Assembly: GCF_002209485.1 (NCBI RefSeq)
Contig: NZ_NJIX01000009.1
Span: 186,001-250,000, forward strand
Reading direction: 5' to 3'
DNA from: Achromobacter sp. HZ34
GTDB lineage: Bacteria > Pseudomonadota > Gammaproteobacteria > Burkholderiales > Burkholderiaceae_B
Length of the DNA stretch: 64,000 bases
This document shows positions 53,276 through 64,000 of the stretch, piece by piece. The position numbers were made by a program, and so were the translations under genes. Every line of letters starts with the position of its first letter. The stretch's first letter is position 1. The notes beneath the pieces are model-generated. The model saw only the letters and a program-made list of their open reading frames with translations, was not told the DNA's origin and ran no database searches.

Positions 53276-54319
53276 ATGAAGAAGCATCCGCTGTATCTGG
53301 CCCTGTCTGTCGCCCTCGCCGGCGCAGCCATCACCACCGCCGCCCACGCCGAGGACCGGCTGGTCATCGCCGGCTACGGCGGCTCGTTCGAGGACATTCT
53401 GCGCAAGGACCTGTTCCCGGTGTTCGAGAAGCAGCACAACGTCAAGATCGACTACGTCGCGGGCAACTCCACCAATACCCTGGCGCGCTTGCAGGCGCAG
53501 AAGAGCAACCAGGAGATCGACGTCGCCATCATTGACGACGGGCCGATGTATCAAGCCATCGCCCTGGGCTTCTGTGCTCCCATCGCCGACCTGCCCAAGG
53601 ACGACCTGTATCCGGCCGCGCGCTACAAGGACGACAAGGCCGTGGCCATCGGCATCGTCGCCACCGGCATCATGTACAACAAGAAGGTGTTCGCGGAAAA
53701 GAAATGGGCGGCGCCCACTTCCTGGGACGACCTGAAGGATCCCAAGTACAAGGGTACGCTGGTGATTCCGCCCTTGAACAACACCTACGGCCTGCACGCC
53801 CTGGTGCAATACGCCCGCGCCAACGGCGGCGGCGAAAAGAAGATCGATCCCGGCTTCAAGGTCTTCAAGGACCACGTCGGTCCCAACGTGCTGGTCTATG
53901 AGCCGTCGCCCGGCAAGATGACCGAGCTGTTCTCCAGCGGGCAGGCCCTGATCGCCGTATGGGGCAGCGGCCGCGCGAAGTCCTTCGCCGACACCGGCTT
54001 CCCCGTCGGTTTCGCCTATCCGCGGGAAGGGGCCTACGCCTTGCTGTCGTCCATCTGCCCCATCGCCAAGCCCAAGGCCAATCCGCTGGCCCAGGCTTTC
54101 GTCACGTACATGATGACGCCTGAAGTGCAGACCAAGCTGGGCGACGCCTACGGCTATGGCCCCGTCAACAAGAAAGCCACCTACAAGGAAGACCCCAATG
54201 CCGCCGTCCAGTTGCCGGCCGGCAAGGTGGCGCAGGACCTGATCGTGGTCGACTGGGACACCGTCAACCAGAATCGCGACGACTGGAACAAGCGCTGGAC
54301 GCGCGAGATCGAGCGCTGA
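53276..54319 (+). CDS. ABC transporter substrate-binding protein, PotD/PotF (spermidine/putrescine) type
   Basis: 347 residues from the ATG at 53276. A signal peptide covers about 1-25 (ending AHA). The mature protein begins EDRLVIAGYGGSFEDILRKDLFPVFEKQ and has the polyamine-binding-protein-like fold, with YNKKVFAEKKWAAPTSWDDLKDPKYKGTL and YGYGPVNKKA. It is the first gene of an eight-gene operon. The ligand may be a polyamine, an opine or a modified amino acid. The downstream dehydrogenase favours the last two. Confidence 0.9.
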   Translation: MKKHPLYLALSVALAGAAITTAAHAEDRLVIAGYGGSFEDILRKDLFPVFEKQHNVKIDYVAGNSTNTLARLQAQKSNQEIDVAIIDDGPMYQAIALGFCAPIADLPKDDLYPAARYKDDKAVAIGIVATGIMYNKKVFAEKKWAAPTSWDDLKDPKYKGTLVIPPLNNTYGLHALVQYARANGGGEKKIDPGFKVFKDHVGPNVLVYEPSPGKMTELFSSGQALIAVWGSGRAKSFADTGFPVGFAYPREGAYALLSSICPIAKPKANPLAQAFVTYMMTPEVQTKLGDAYGYGPVNKKATYKEDPNAAVQLPAGKVAQDLIVVDWDTVNQNRDDWNKRWTREIER

Positions 54320-54327
54320 GGCGGTCC

Positions 54328-55380
54328 ATGGGCTTTCTCGTCCTCAAGCAGTTGACCAAGGTCTACGGCGACAGCACCGCGGTCGATGCGCTCAGCCTGG
54401 AGATCGCGCGCGGGGAATTCGTGTCGCTGCTGGGGCCCTCGGGCTGCGGCAAGACGACCACCCTGCAGATGATCGCGGGCTTCATCGAACCGACCGCGGG
54501 CGCGGTGATCCTGGACGGCCACGACCTGGGCCGCACGCCGCCGCAGAAGCGGGCCATGGGCATCGTGTTCCAGAACTACGCCCTGTTCCCGCACATGACG
54601 GCCGCGCAGAACGTCGCTTTCGGCCTGGAGATGCGCGGCGTCGACAAGCGCGAGCGCGTCACCCGGGTGGGGGAGGCGCTGGCACTGGTGGGCCTGGGCC
54701 ACCTGGCCGACCGCCATCCCGCGCGCATGTCGGGCGGGCAGCAGCAGCGTGTGGCCCTGGCGCGCGCGCTGGTGATACGGCCCAACCTGCTGCTGCTGGA
54801 CGAGCCGCTGTCCAACCTGGACGCCAAGTTGCGCGAGGACATGCAGATCGAGCTGCGCAGCATCCAGCGCACGGTAGGCACCACCACCATCATGGTCACG
54901 CATGACCAGTCCGAAGCGCTGGCGCTGTCGGATCGCGTGGTGGTGATGAACCAGGGACGGGCCGAGCAGGTGGCCGACCCTTATGCGGCGTATGAGCATC
55001 CGCATACGCCTTTCGTCGGCGGTTTCCTGGGCAAGGCGAATCTGTTCCAGCCGCTGGTGTGCGAGGTCGACGGCCGGCCTCACGCCCGCATCGGCACGGC
55101 CTGTATGCCGCTGGACGGCGCGGCGCCGCCCACGGCCACGGTCATCGTGCGGCCGGAAAAGGTGCAGTTCCTGGCTGCAGGTCCGGCAGCCTTGCCGGGC
55201 CGGGTCAAGGCGCGCATCTTCCAGGGCAACCACTGGCTGTGCCAGGTGCAGACCGAGGTAGGCGACGTGCTGGTGATACGCCAGAACGACGGCGTTGCCG
55301 TGCCGGCGGAAGGCGAGGCAGTGCACCTGGGCTGGCGTGCCGTCGATATGCGCCCGGTGACCGCCGGCGCGGGGCATTGA
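54328..55380 (+). CDS. ABC transporter ATP-binding protein, PotA type
   Basis: 350 residues. Walker A is GPSGCGKTT near residue 35, the signature MSGGQQQRVALARAL, and Walker B LLLLDEPLSNLDAKLRE. The C-terminal TOBE domain (about 270-345) carries VRPEKVQFL. This is the energising subunit of the importer and starts 8 bp after the binding-protein gene. Confidence 0.93.
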   Translation: MGFLVLKQLTKVYGDSTAVDALSLEIARGEFVSLLGPSGCGKTTTLQMIAGFIEPTAGAVILDGHDLGRTPPQKRAMGIVFQNYALFPHMTAAQNVAFGLEMRGVDKRERVTRVGEALALVGLGHLADRHPARMSGGQQQRVALARALVIRPNLLLLDEPLSNLDAKLREDMQIELRSIQRTVGTTTIMVTHDQSEALALSDRVVVMNQGRAEQVADPYAAYEHPHTPFVGGFLGKANLFQPLVCEVDGRPHARIGTACMPLDGAAPPTATVIVRPEKVQFLAAGPAALPGRVKARIFQGNHWLCQVQTEVGDVLVIRQNDGVAVPAEGEAVHLGWRAVDMRPVTAGAGH

Positions 55381-55387
55381 AGCCGCC

Positions 55388-56302
55388 ATGGTCGCCGCCA
55401 CCCCTGCCACCCCCGCCACCCCAGGCACCATCGGCGCCGCCATGTCCAGCCGCCGCGCCGCACCCTGGCTGCTCAGCGCGCCCGCGCTGTTGCTCTATGC
55501 CTTGTTTCTCGTGACCCCCCTGGTGCTGGTGCTCCTCATCAGCTTCTACAACTTCCAGTTCTACGGCGGCATCCAGGACTCCTTCACCGCCAAGAACTAT
55601 CTGGCCATCTTCACTGACGGCTATTACTACGAGATCTACGCCCGCACCTTTGGCGTGTCGCTGCTGGTGACGCTGGCCTGTGTGATCCTGGGCACCGCCG
55701 AGGCCTATGTGCTGTCGCGTATGCGCAATCCCTGGAAGGGCCTGTTCCTGATGGTGGTGCTGGGGCCGCTGCTGGTGTCGGTGGTGGTACGCACCCTGGG
55801 CTGGGCCCTGCTGTTCGGCTCCACCGGCCTGATCAGCAAGAGCCTGCTGGCGCTGGGCCTGACGTCGGCGCCGGTAAGCCTGATGTATACCAACCTGGGC
55901 GTGGGCATCGCCTTGACCCACGTGCTGGTGCCTTTCCTGGTGATTTCCGTGTGGGCGTCACTGCAACGCATCAACCCCGCCACCGAGGCGGCGGCGCTGT
56001 CGCTGGGCGCGCATCCCTTCACCGTCATGCGGCGCGTCATCCTGCCGCAAGCCATGCCCGGCGTGCTGTCCGGCAGCATCATGGTGTTCGCCTTGTCGGT
56101 CAGCGCCTTCGCCACGCCGGCCATCATCGGTGGACGCCGGCTGAAGACGGTGGCGACGGCTGCCTATGACGAATTCCTCAACACCCTGGACTGGCCCCTG
56201 GGTTCGGCCCTGGCCGCCGTGCTGCTGGTGGTCACGGTGGTGGCGCTGATCGCGGCCAATCGCCTTATCGAACGGCGCTACGGCGCGGTGTTCAATACCT
56301 GA
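55388..56302 (+). CDS. ABC transporter permease, PotB type
   Basis: 304 residues from 55388; an ATG at 55442 (MSSRRAAPWLLSAPALLLYALFLVTP) is an alternative that would remove an ATPATPATP stretch. It has six hydrophobic helices, and the EAA loop reads EAAALSLGAHPFTVMRRVILPQAMPGVLSG near residue 200, which contacts the ATPase. It pairs with the next permease. Confidence 0.91.
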   Translation: MVAATPATPATPGTIGAAMSSRRAAPWLLSAPALLLYALFLVTPLVLVLLISFYNFQFYGGIQDSFTAKNYLAIFTDGYYYEIYARTFGVSLLVTLACVILGTAEAYVLSRMRNPWKGLFLMVVLGPLLVSVVVRTLGWALLFGSTGLISKSLLALGLTSAPVSLMYTNLGVGIALTHVLVPFLVISVWASLQRINPATEAAALSLGAHPFTVMRRVILPQAMPGVLSGSIMVFALSVSAFATPAIIGGRRLKTVATAAYDEFLNTLDWPLGSALAAVLLVVTVVALIAANRLIERRYGAVFNT

Positions 56303-56313
56303 GGGGAGACGCC

Positions 56314-57114
56314 ATGCAACGCCACAACGGTTATATCGGGCTGATCTTCCATACGCTGTTCATCCTCTTCATCCTGGCGCCGCTGGTGATGGTGTGCGCG
56401 GTGGCCTTCACGTCCGAAGGCTTCATCTCGCTGCCTTCGCACGGCCTGTCGCTGCGCTGGTTCAAGGCCATCCTGGACAATCCGCGCTTCATCGAAGGGT
56501 TCTTCTTCAGCCTGGGACTGGGCGCGCTGTCCGCCACCATCGCCATCCTGCTAGCCGTCCCGGGCGCCCTGGCGCTGGCGCGCTACCGGTTTCGCGGACG
56601 CGAGGCGTTGATGGCGTTCTTCCTGTCGCCGCTGATGATTCCCCATGTGGTGCTGGGCCTGGCCTTCCTCAAGTTCTTCACCTCCGTCGGGCTGGCGGGC
56701 ACGTATGTGGGCCTGGTCATCGCCCATGTGATCCTGATCATGCCGTACGCCTTGCGGCTGGTGCTGTCCTCGGCAACCGGCATGGATCCGTCCATGGAGC
56801 GCGCCGCGCTGTCGCTGGGCGCATCGCCGCTGACGGCGTTTCGCCGCGTGGTGCTGCCGCTCATCCTGCCTGGCGTGGTCAGCGGCTGGGTCATCGCCTT
56901 CATCACCAGCTTCGATGAACTGACCATGTCCATCTTCATCGCCGCCCCGTCGACCACCACCTTGCCGGTGCGCATCTTCCTGCATATCGAGGACACCATC
57001 GACCCGCTGGTGACGGCGGTCTCGGCGGTGCTGATCTACCTGACCATCATCGGCGTGTTCATCCTGGATCGCGTCGTGGGCCTGGAAAAATTGTTTGTAG
57101 GGAAGGGGCGTTGA
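56314..57114 (+). CDS. ABC transporter permease, PotC type
   Basis: 266 residues with six helices. The EAA loop is ERAALSLGASPLTAFRRVVLPLILPGVVSGW near residue 165, and the C-terminal helix ends IGVFILDRVVGLEKLFVGKGR. It is the second channel subunit. The start lies 11 bp after the PotB-type gene. Confidence 0.91.
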   Translation: MQRHNGYIGLIFHTLFILFILAPLVMVCAVAFTSEGFISLPSHGLSLRWFKAILDNPRFIEGFFFSLGLGALSATIAILLAVPGALALARYRFRGREALMAFFLSPLMIPHVVLGLAFLKFFTSVGLAGTYVGLVIAHVILIMPYALRLVLSSATGMDPSMERAALSLGASPLTAFRRVVLPLILPGVVSGWVIAFITSFDELTMSIFIAAPSTTTLPVRIFLHIEDTIDPLVTAVSAVLIYLTIIGVFILDRVVGLEKLFVGKGR

Positions 57115-57119
57115 TTCCT

Positions 57120-58292
57120 ATGTCAGAGCAAACCAATACTCCCACTTCCGGGCCGCCGCGGCCGCGCCGCCACCAGGGCATCTATGACGCGGTGGTGGTC
57201 GGCGGCGGCCTGGTCGGTGCTGCCATTGCCTACGGGCTGCGTCAGCACCTGGACCACGTGGCCGTGCTGGACGAGGGCGATGTGGCCTATCGCGCATCGC
57301 GCGGCAATTTCGGCCTGGTCTGGGTGCAGAGCAAGGGCATGGGCATGCCGCAGTACGGGCAATGGACCATGCGTTCGCAGCGGCTATGGCCGCAACTGGC
57401 CGAGGAACTGCTCGAACTGACCGGCGTGGACGTCAGGCTGGAACAGCGCGGCGGCCTGCACGTGGTGCTGAGCGAAGAAGAGTACGACGCGCGCGTGTCC
57501 TACATGACGCGCCTGCAAGGGCAGCCCGGCATGGCGCAATACCCCTGGCGCATGCTGGACCACAAGGAAACGGCCGAGCTGGTGCCGGGCCTGGGGCCCG
57601 AAGTGCTGGGCGCGTCGTGGACACCGGTGGACGGCATCGCCAATCCGCTCAAGCTGCTGCGTGCGTTGCACACGGCGTTCGACCGCCGTGGCGTCGACTA
57701 CCTGCCGCAACACGGCGTGCTGAGCATCGTGCGCGAGGACGGCGTGTTCAAGTTGACGACCGCGCAGGGCAGCGTGCGCGGCAAGACCCTGCTGCTGGCC
57801 TCGGGCCTGTCGAACAAGGTACTCGGCGAGCAGGTCGGCCTGGATATTCCGGTGCGGCCCCAGCGCGGCCAGATCATCGTGCTGGAGCGCACGCGACGCA
57901 TCCTGGAAACGCCATTGGTCAGCCTGCGGCAGATGGACGAAGGCAGCTGGCTGATCGGCGATTCCCAGGAAGAAATGGGCTACGACGACAAGATGACCGG
58001 CCTGCCGGTGCTGGCCACGCTGGCGGACCGCGCCGTGCGTACCCTGCCGGCCTTGCGCGAGGTACGCGCGGTGCGCGCCTGGGCGGCGCTGCGGGTGATG
58101 TCGCAGGACGGCTTTCCCATCTACGAACAATCCGCCACCCATCCTGGCGCCTATGTCGCTACCTGCCATAGCGGTGTGACGCTGGCGGCGGCCCATGCGC
58201 TGGCCTATGCGCCCATGGTCGCGGCCGGCCGGCTCGATGACGAGATGGCCAGTTTTTCCACTCGGAGGTTCCATGTTCAAAAGGCTGGATGA
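57120..58292 (+). CDS. FAD-dependent oxidoreductase, HcnC/DAO-like catalytic subunit
   Basis: 390 residues from the ATG at 57120; a TTG at 57111 would overlap the permease. The FAD motif is DAVVVGGGLVGAAIAYGL, with SRGNFGLVWVQSKGMGMPQY and the C-terminal CHSGVTLAAAHALAYAPMVAAG. It resembles the beta (catalytic) subunits of heteromeric amine dehydrogenases such as HcnC, opine oxidase B and D-hydroxyproline dehydrogenase. The next gene overlaps it by 20 bp. It probably oxidises the compound imported by the ABC system. Confidence 0.87.
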   Translation: MSEQTNTPTSGPPRPRRHQGIYDAVVVGGGLVGAAIAYGLRQHLDHVAVLDEGDVAYRASRGNFGLVWVQSKGMGMPQYGQWTMRSQRLWPQLAEELLELTGVDVRLEQRGGLHVVLSEEEYDARVSYMTRLQGQPGMAQYPWRMLDHKETAELVPGLGPEVLGASWTPVDGIANPLKLLRALHTAFDRRGVDYLPQHGVLSIVREDGVFKLTTAQGSVRGKTLLLASGLSNKVLGEQVGLDIPVRPQRGQIIVLERTRRILETPLVSLRQMDEGSWLIGDSQEEMGYDDKMTGLPVLATLADRAVRTLPALREVRAVRAWAALRVMSQDGFPIYEQSATHPGAYVATCHSGVTLAAAHALAYAPMVAAGRLDDEMASFSTRRFHVQKAG

Positions 58293-58581
58293 CGCCGCCG
58301 CGGCGTTGACGCGCACGCCGGTGATCTTGCGCGTGGACGGCGCGGACGTGCATTGCCGCGAAGGCGATACGGTGGCCGCGGCCCTGTTCGCGGCGGGCGT
58401 GGAAGCCTGTCGCGACACCGTGGTCAATGACGTGCCGCGGGGACCTTACTGCATGATGGGCGTGTGCTACGACTGCCTGGTCACCATCGATGGCAAGCCC
58501 AATCAGCAGGCTTGCATGACGCTGGCGCGCGCCGGCATGGACGTTGAGCGCCAACGCGGCGCGCGCAAGGTGACGGCATGA
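58273..58581 (+). CDS. (2Fe-2S)-binding small subunit, HcnA-like
   Basis: 102 residues from the ATG at 58273, preceded by GGAGG. It is ferredoxin-like, with the cluster ligands in GPYCMMGVCYDCLVTIDG and the later QQACMT (C-x4-C-x2-C...C). Such subunits bridge the two flavoproteins in HcnABC-type complexes. The gene overlaps both neighbours (20 bp upstream, 4 bp downstream), which points to a stoichiometric complex. Confidence 0.9.
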   Translation: MFKRLDDAAAALTRTPVILRVDGADVHCREGDTVAAALFAAGVEACRDTVVNDVPRGPYCMMGVCYDCLVTIDGKPNQQACMTLARAGMDVERQRGARKVTA

Positions 58582-60134
58582 CGGAACGGGCGATTACGGC
58601 GCAGGGCGGCGCCACCGCGTCGGGGGACGGTATGGGGCAGGGCGGCGACTTCGTGCCAGGTATCGACATGAGGCAGGGCAGCGACGGGGCCATGGAGATC
58701 AAGCAATGCGATCTGCTGGTCATCGGCGCCGGGCCGGCCGGCCTGGCCGCGGCGACGCAGGCCGCGCAGCTGGGCGTGCGCACGCTGCTGCTGGATGAGC
58801 AGCCCGCGCCAGGCGGCCAGATCTATCGCGCCGTCACGACGACGCCACTGACCAAGCGCGGCATCCTGGGTGAAGACTACTGGCATGGCGCCAGCCTGGT
58901 CGCGCCTTTCCTGGCGTCGGGCGCGCAATACCTGCCGGGCGCGACCGTATGGGCGGTCGGCCGGCACACCGCGCCGACCGAGGCCGCCGGCTTCGAGGTC
59001 GCCTATTCGGTTGGCGGCGCCGCCGGCCTGGTGCATGCGAAGCGCGTGCTGCTGGCCACTGGTGCGCAGGAGCGGCCCTTTCCCATTCCCGGCTGGACCC
59101 TGCCCGGCGTGGTGACGGCCGGGGCGGCGCAAATCCTGCTCAAGCAGGCCGGCATCGTGGCCAGCGGCAAGACCGTGCTGGCAGGCTGTGGCCCGCTGCT
59201 GTACCTGATCGCGTGGCAATACCTGAATGCGGGCGTGCAGATCGACACGCTGCTGGAAACGGTGCCGCGCGGACGCATCGGCCGCGCCTTGCCCTATGCC
59301 TGGGACTTCCTGCGTTCGCCCTATCTGCGCAAGGGCCTGGCGCTGATGCGCGCGGTGAAGGCGAAAGTGAATATCGTGCGCCACGTCGAAGGCATCGCCG
59401 CGCTGGGCGAGCAGGGCCGCCTGACCGCGGTTCGCTATGTGGTGGGCGGCACTACCCATACGCAGGCGGCCGAGCATCTGTTGCTGCATCAGGGCGTAGT
59501 GCCCAACATCAATCTGTCCAAGGCCGCCGGGGTCGATCACGAGTGGAACGAGGCCCTGGCCTGCTGGCAGCCCAAGGTCGATGCCTGGGGCGATACCAAT
59601 GTGCAGGACCTCGGCCTGGCGGGTGACGGCGCCGGCATCGCCGGTGCCGTGGCGGCCGAGCATCGGGGCCGGCTGGCCGGCTTGCAGGCCGCGTGCCGGC
59701 TGGGCTACCTGGACGCGGCGCGGCGCGACGAGGCCGCCGCGGCGCCACGCGCGGCCCTGGCGCGGGCCGTGCGTGGGCGCGATTTCTTCGATGCCCTTTA
59801 CCAGCCGCCACCGTCGTTCCGCCGGCCCACGGGCGACACCATCGTGTGCCGCTGCGAGGAAGTGACGGCAGCCGAGGTGCGCGAGACCGTCAAGCTGGGC
59901 GTGCAGGGGCCGAACCAGATGAAATCGTTCCTGCGTTGCGGAATGGGGCCGTGCCAGGGCCGCTTCTGCGGACTGACCGTGGCGGAACTGATCGCCGAGG
60001 AGCGCGGCGTGCCGGTGCAGGACGTGGGGTATTACCGCTTGCGCTTCCCCACCAAGCCCTTGACGCTGGGCGAGATAGCGTCGCTGCCGCAGACCGATGA
60101 CGGCCGCAAGGCGGTCATCCGCTTCAAGAAATAG
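58578..60134 (+). CDS. FAD/NAD(P)-binding oxidoreductase with BFD-like Fe-S domain, HcnB-like
   Basis: 518 residues; an Asn/Gly-rich leader (about 1-38) precedes the domain. FAD motifs are DLLVIGAGPAGLAAATQAAQLG and VLLATGAQERPFPIPGWTLPGV, then TVLAGCGPLLYLIAW. The C-terminal domain (about 415-480) has the cysteines CRC and CGMGPCQGRFCG of a BFD-like [2Fe-2S] or [4Fe-4S] centre. It matches the alpha subunits of HcnB, OoxA and SoxA-like complexes. It forms the complex with the two preceding genes. Confidence 0.88.
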   Translation: MTERAITAQGGATASGDGMGQGGDFVPGIDMRQGSDGAMEIKQCDLLVIGAGPAGLAAATQAAQLGVRTLLLDEQPAPGGQIYRAVTTTPLTKRGILGEDYWHGASLVAPFLASGAQYLPGATVWAVGRHTAPTEAAGFEVAYSVGGAAGLVHAKRVLLATGAQERPFPIPGWTLPGVVTAGAAQILLKQAGIVASGKTVLAGCGPLLYLIAWQYLNAGVQIDTLLETVPRGRIGRALPYAWDFLRSPYLRKGLALMRAVKAKVNIVRHVEGIAALGEQGRLTAVRYVVGGTTHTQAAEHLLLHQGVVPNINLSKAAGVDHEWNEALACWQPKVDAWGDTNVQDLGLAGDGAGIAGAVAAEHRGRLAGLQAACRLGYLDAARRDEAAAAPRAALARAVRGRDFFDALYQPPPSFRRPTGDTIVCRCEEVTAAEVRETVKLGVQGPNQMKSFLRCGMGPCQGRFCGLTVAELIAEERGVPVQDVGYYRLRFPTKPLTLGEIASLPQTDDGRKAVIRFKK

Positions 60135-60145
60135 GCGGCCCGCGC

Positions 60146-61345
60146 ATGGATGCGGACATCATCGTGATCGGCGGCGGCCTGCATGGCAGTTCGACCGCGC
60201 TGCATCTTGCGCGGGCCGGCGCTGACGTGCTGGTGCTGGAGAAGAACTACGCCGGCCGCCATGCTTCCGGCGTGAATGCCGGTGGCGTGCGGACCTTGAG
60301 GCGCGATCCTGCCGAGATCCCGCTGGCCCTGGCGTCACGCGAGCTGTGGTACCGCATCGGCGAGCTGGTCGATGACGATTGCGGCTTTGAACAGCATGGC
60401 CAGGTGTGCGTGTCGGAGACCGACGCCGACGTGGCAGTCGCCCGCGAACGCCTGGCCTTGATGGCGCGCTTGGGCCATGGTCATGAGACCTGGATCGATG
60501 CCGCCGAATTGCGCGCCATGATTCCCGGCATCGCGCCCGGCGTGCGTGGGGGGGTGATCGCGCGGGGCGACGGCGCGGCCGATCCCTACCGCACCACCTT
60601 CGCGTTCCGGCGCAAGGCGGCCGCGCTGAAAGCGCGCTTCCAGGAAGGCGTGACCGTGCGCGGCGTGAGCCGCGACGGCGCGGGCTGGCGCGTGCAGGCC
60701 GATGATGGCGTTCATCGTGCGCGCGTCGTGGTGAATTGTGCCGGTGCCTGGGCCGATCGCATCGCCGAACAATGGGGCGAGCCAGTGCCTTTGCTGCCGA
60801 TCGCGCCGATGATGCTGGTCACCACGCCGATGGACCATTTCCTGGATCCGGTGGTGCTGTGCCAGGGGCGGCCCCTGTCGTTCAAGCAGCGCGCCAACGG
60901 CACGGTGCTGATCGGTGGCGGGCGGCGCGCGTGGGTCGACCGCGACGCGGAATGGACCGAGCTGGATTTTCGTTCGCTGGCCGAAGGCGCGCGTACGGTG
61001 TGTGAGTTGTTTCCGCACATGCGCGCGGCCATCGTCAACCGTGGCTGGGCGGGCATCGAGGCGGCCATGCCTGACGGATTGCCGGTGATCGGCCCCAGCT
61101 TGCGTCATGCGAACGCCTTTCATGCTTTCGGCTTTTCCGCGCACGGATTTGAATTGGGTCCGATCGTGGGACGGATCATCACCGAACTGATCAGCAAAGG
61201 GAGCACCGATTTTCCCATCGCACCCTTCAACATCGGCCGCTTCGCGGCGCCCACCGCTGCGGGGGACCCTAGGCCTGGTACGGGACAGGATACTGCGCAG
61301 GCTGGTACGGCAACCCCTCGGGCACGGCCCTTGCGATCCTCCTGA
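60146..61345 (+). CDS. Second FAD-dependent DAO-family oxidoreductase
   Basis: 399 residues. The FAD motif is DIIVIGGGLHGSSTALHLARAG, with HASGVNAGGVRTL and the C-terminal GWAGIEAAMPDGLPVIGP...FGFSAHGFELGPIVGRIITELIS. It is a member of the glycine-oxidase/sarcosine-oxidase superfamily, different in sequence from the HcnC-like protein at 57120. It is 11 bp downstream of the HcnB-like gene and likely acts on the next intermediate or on an alternative substrate. The C-terminal ~30 residues are low complexity. Confidence 0.86.
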   Translation: MDADIIVIGGGLHGSSTALHLARAGADVLVLEKNYAGRHASGVNAGGVRTLRRDPAEIPLALASRELWYRIGELVDDDCGFEQHGQVCVSETDADVAVARERLALMARLGHGHETWIDAAELRAMIPGIAPGVRGGVIARGDGAADPYRTTFAFRRKAAALKARFQEGVTVRGVSRDGAGWRVQADDGVHRARVVVNCAGAWADRIAEQWGEPVPLLPIAPMMLVTTPMDHFLDPVVLCQGRPLSFKQRANGTVLIGGGRRAWVDRDAEWTELDFRSLAEGARTVCELFPHMRAAIVNRGWAGIEAAMPDGLPVIGPSLRHANAFHAFGFSAHGFELGPIVGRIITELISKGSTDFPIAPFNIGRFAAPTAAGDPRPGTGQDTAQAGTATPRARPLRSS

Positions 61346-61387
61346 TGAAGCCGCCGACCTCCGGCGGTAACGAAAGGAGCGTTCATC

Positions 61388-61576
61388 ATGAACAAGGACC
61401 AAGTGAAGGGTGTTGGCGAACAGGTCAAGGGCAAGGTTAACGAGACCGTCGGCAAGGTCACCGGCAACACGTCCCAGGAACTGAAGGGTGACGTTCAGCA
61501 AGGCGTGGGCAAGGCCCAGAAGGCGTGGGGCGATGCCAAGGAAGATGCCAAGGACAACGCGCGTAAGCCGCATTGA
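61388..61576 (+). CDS. CsbD-family stress protein
   Basis: 62 residues. The sequence MNKDQVKGVGEQVKGKVNETVGKVTGN is the CsbD signature, a small soluble, Lys/Gly/Glu-rich helical protein induced by general stress. Its job is unknown. An AAGGAG ribosome binding site precedes the ATG. A terminator follows at 61637. Confidence 0.93.
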   Translation: MNKDQVKGVGEQVKGKVNETVGKVTGNTSQELKGDVQQGVGKAQKAWGDAKEDAKDNARKPH

Positions 61577-61636
61577 TTCTTGTGGATCCTGCATGGCGGT
61601 GAGTAACGCGTCTACGGGTGCGTACTCTCCGTGAAT

Positions 61637-61668
61637 AAGGGCATGTGCCGCGAGGCGCATGCCCTTTT
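61637..61668 (+). terminator. Rho-independent terminator after csbD
   Basis: AAGGGCATG (61637-61645) pairs with CATGCCCTT (61658-61666), and an inner TGCC/GGCG stem closes on GCGA. TTTT follows (61665-61668). Confidence 0.85.
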
Positions 61669-61690
61669 CGTATGGCTGACAGGACGGCTA

Positions 61691-61720
61691 CAAAGAAGCC
61701 CCGCGAGCGGGGCTTCTTTG
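61691..61720. terminator. Perfect 14-bp hairpin between csbD and glgX
   Basis: CAAAGAAGCCCCGC (61691-61704) and its exact complement (61707-61720) surround GA. The TTCTTTG ends act as short T-runs in both directions, so it can end transcription from glgX on the minus strand, whose stop is 22 bp away. Confidence 0.8.
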
Positions 61721-61741
61721 CGTCGACGCCTGTTCCTGCAA

Positions 61742-63991
<2,250 letters not shown>

Positions 63992-64000
63992 GGGCGGGAA

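Noticed and set aside
53024-53875. Minus-strand frame across the binding-protein gene and its leader
   Set aside because: Antisense to a conserved PotD-type gene; its extra part in the leader shows no protein features.

Overview
The window is GC-rich, densely packed bacterial DNA with the look of a betaproteobacterium of the Alcaligenaceae (Bordetella/Achromobacter type). The pointers are two tripartite-tricarboxylate (Bug/TctC) receptors, many LysR/GntR/IclR-controlled catabolic clusters, and a type VI secretion block with VasX-like effectors. The assignment is inference from gene content; no 16S rRNA gene is present.

Region 1 (1-17840) is the 3' part of a type VI secretion locus: tssE-tssF-tssG-tssH(clpV)-vgrG, a DUF4123 adaptor, and two closely related ~880-residue VasX-type effectors. 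The first effector is followed by a two-transmembrane DUF6708-like putative immunity protein. The second is followed by a scar: a decayed copy of a GNAT acetyltransferase gene, then a DUF6708-like gene that has lost about 134 internal codons including both membrane helices, then the intact GNAT gene. A terminator at 16-49 marks the end of a gene just outside the window, probably hcp.

Region 2 (17841-23700) holds an overlapping secreted-protein/ECF-sigma/anti-sigma operon, a MocR regulator with a repeat-built insertion next to a divergent DMT exporter, a DUF2945 gene and an FCD-type GntR regulator. Region 3 (23700-29640) is a complete branched-chain-amino-acid-type ABC importer (liv) ending in a DadA-like oxidase. 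Region 4 (29640-36000) has a DUF2442/DUF4160-like pair, a lipoprotein, tRNA-Arg(UCU), an outer-membrane phospholipase A, a DHA2 MFS exporter with a perfect 12-bp palindrome upstream, and an HAD hydrolase gene broken by one TAA codon.

Region 5 (36000-49930) carries AlaA and a chain of catabolic units. These are a LeuCD-like dehydratase with a Bug receptor and divergent LysR, an AtzE/AtzG-like amidase with a Bug receptor, and a CobW GTPase/LVIVD propeller/polysaccharide-deacetylase-family operon with divergent IclR and a downstream dicarboxylate symporter. Region 6 (49930-61350) holds a DMT transporter and N-formylglutamate amidohydrolase, a (CACCGC)n repeat in front of a LysR gene, and a polyamine/opine-type ABC importer fused into one operon with a three-part HcnABC-like amine or imino-acid dehydrogenase plus a second FAD oxidase. 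CsbD and the glycogen debranching enzyme GlgX close the window.
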